Assembly (NCBI GenBank): GCA_031359995.1
Contig: JANMAT010000136.1
Location: 1-5,556, forward strand
DNA from: JANMAT01 sp031359995
GTDB lineage: Bacteria > Actinomycetota > Acidimicrobiia > Acidimicrobiales > Ilumatobacteraceae
Direction of reading: 5' to 3'
Length of the DNA: 5,556 bases
Under the pieces are notes generated by a model. The model did no database searches. It worked only from the letters and a program-made list of their open reading frames with translations, and was not told the DNA's origin. The position numbers and the translations under genes are program-made. Below are positions 4,820 to 5,556 of the stretch, piece after piece; within the stretch, counting starts at the first letter, position 1, and every line of letters begins with the position of its first letter.

Positions 4820-5413
4820 ATGCGGTTCATCACGGTGGCCGAGGTGCGCGCCGTGGCCGACGTGATCGACCCGCGCTACCGCCCGCTCGTGCTGCTCGGC
4901 GCGTTCGGCGGCCTGCGCATCGGCGAGATGCTGGGCCTGCGGTGGGGCAACATCGACTTGCTGCGCCGACAGGTCGACGTGCGGGAGACCCTGGTCGACG
5001 TGAACGGTGCCATCACCATCGGCCCGCCCAAGACGCCGGCGTCGGTGCGAACGGTGAAGGTGCCGGCGTTCGTGTGCGAAGAGCTGGCCCGCCTGGCCGT
5101 GGCGCCGGTGAACCCGTCGGACCTCGTGTTCACGTCGCCGCTCGGCCCTCCCGTGCAGCCGCGGCTGTTCCGCCAGCGGTACTGGCGTCCCGCCGTGGCC
5201 GCCGCCGGCCTCGAGGGTCTACGCGTGCACGACCTGCGCCACACGGCGATCAGCCTGTGGATCGCCGACGGCGCCAACCCGAAGCAGGTGGCCGTGAGGG
5301 CCGGCCACACGAGCGTGAGCGTGGTCCTCGACCGCCACGGCCACCTCTACGACGGTCACGACGACGAGCTCATCGCCGCTCAAGAACGCCGATGGCGAAA
5401 CATCCAGGGCTGA
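4820..5413 (+). CDS. Integrase C-terminal fragment (catalytic domain)
   Basis: This 197-residue frame begins with the ATG that directly follows the TAG (TAGATG), so reinitiation is conceivable although no Shine-Dalgarno is visible. That Met is the ordinary family residue of the MRF motif, so it is not evidence of an evolved start. Within this fragment R33, K71, H137, R140 and H163 are intact, and residue 173 is His (codon CAC at 5336-5338) in place of the Tyr nucleophile. Tyr177 (HLYDGH) is four residues on and is present in many homologues alongside the true nucleophile. Confidence 0.6.
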   Translation: MRFITVAEVRAVADVIDPRYRPLVLLGAFGGLRIGEMLGLRWGNIDLLRRQVDVRETLVDVNGAITIGPPKTPASVRTVKVPAFVCEELARLAVAPVNPSDLVFTSPLGPPVQPRLFRQRYWRPAVAAAGLEGLRVHDLRHTAISLWIADGANPKQVAVRAGHTSVSVVLDRHGHLYDGHDDELIAAQERRWRNIQG

Positions 5414-5416
5414 TTG

Positions 5417-5434
5417 GTAACCATTCACGTGCCG
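5417..5434. mobile_element. Probable terminal end of an IS66-family insertion sequence
   Basis: GTAACCATTCACGTGCC begins at 5417, three bases after the integrase stop and 18 bases before the transposase stop. IS66-family ends typically begin with GTAA, so this is the likely outer end of the element that continues past the right edge. If so, the 8 bp before it, GCTGATTG (5409-5416), would be the target duplication. The other end is outside the window, so the boundary is a prediction. Confidence 0.45.
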
Positions 5435-5556
5435 TCAGGCGGCGGTGTGGGTTGGTAGCCAGGGGTCGTTGTTGAAGAGTCGGGTGAGGGCGTCGATGGC
5501 GGGGATGTCGTGTTTGCGGGTGGTGGAGAGGTAGCTGCGGACGTGGGCGAAGCGTT
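5435..5556 (-). CDS. IS66-family transposase, C-terminal end (partial)
   Basis: Read on the - strand, 39 residues and a TGA stop are visible; the gene begins outside the window. The run HVRSYLSTTRKHDIPAIDAL followed by TRLFNNDPWLP matches the C-terminal pattern of IS66-type transposases (approximately IRSYxSTxRKxGxxxLxALxxLFxGxPWxP). The DDE catalytic residues would be upstream. It converges on the integrase remnant, with 21 bp between the two stops. The family call rests on this short motif only. Confidence 0.7.
   Translation of the reverse strand, partial: RFAHVRSYLSTTRKHDIPAIDALTRLFNNDPWLPTHTAA

Larger units (their letters stand above)
4310..5413 (+). pseudogene. Tyrosine-recombinase integrase, disrupted by in-frame TAG and lacking the catalytic Tyr
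   Basis: One reading frame from a GTG at 4310 to the TGA at 5411-5413 gives 368 codons, the usual size of an actinobacterial phage/ICE integrase, interrupted only by TAG at 4817-4819. The sequence before and after the stop (PRIERE, stop, MRFITVAEV) continues the family pattern in which a Glu normally precedes MRF. A single GAG-to-TAG change therefore explains the break. Counting the stop as residue 170, the catalytic set is R203 (GGLRIGE), K241 (PPKTPAS), H307 and R310 (HDLRH), H333 (AGHTSV), and then H343 in LDRHGHLY. Homologues carry LDRYGHLY there, with that Tyr as the nucleophile. With both changes, strand cleavage is not expected. The gene reads away from the att-like core and the decamers. 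Confidence 0.85.

Overview
This window is high-GC DNA in an actinobacterial style: dense coding, G/C at third codon positions, and few clear Shine-Dalgarno sites. Several starts instead have a TANNNT hexamer 6-7 nt upstream, as in leaderless transcription. The gene content fits a high-GC actinomycete, possibly Acidimicrobiia, but nothing in the window fixes the taxon.

The left part (1-3068) is ordinary chromosomal metabolism. It holds the C-terminal end of an extended short-chain dehydrogenase/epimerase (+). A complete selO homologue (protein AMPylase) follows on the - strand, convergent with the first gene. A complete zinc-free NADP-dependent MDR oxidoreductase (+) comes next, divergent from selO across a 91-bp promoter region.

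The right part (about 3130-5556) is an accessory region that appears to be a decayed integration site. A compact hepT-mntA toxin-antitoxin operon (-) lies between two direct copies of a sequence that looks like the 3' end of a tRNA gene, read on the - strand and ending in CCA in the right-hand copy. Right of that copy are nine 10-bp direct repeats in two phased blocks, then four CGCGCAC heptamers, then a tyrosine integrase gene. The order core, repeated short sites, integrase is the classic layout of a tyrosine-recombinase attachment site.

The integrase looks dead twice over. An in-frame TAG splits it between the core-binding and catalytic domains, and the expected tyrosine nucleophile is His. 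Directly after its stop codon lies the end of an IS66-type insertion sequence (transposase on -, cut by the window edge).

My reading is that at least one, perhaps two, integrative elements entered the same tRNA 3' end. The integrase then decayed and was bordered by an IS, while the toxin-antitoxin pair remained between the attachment remnants. No wholly new system is evident. The least described signals are the phased decamer array and the nested att-like repeats around hepT-mntA.
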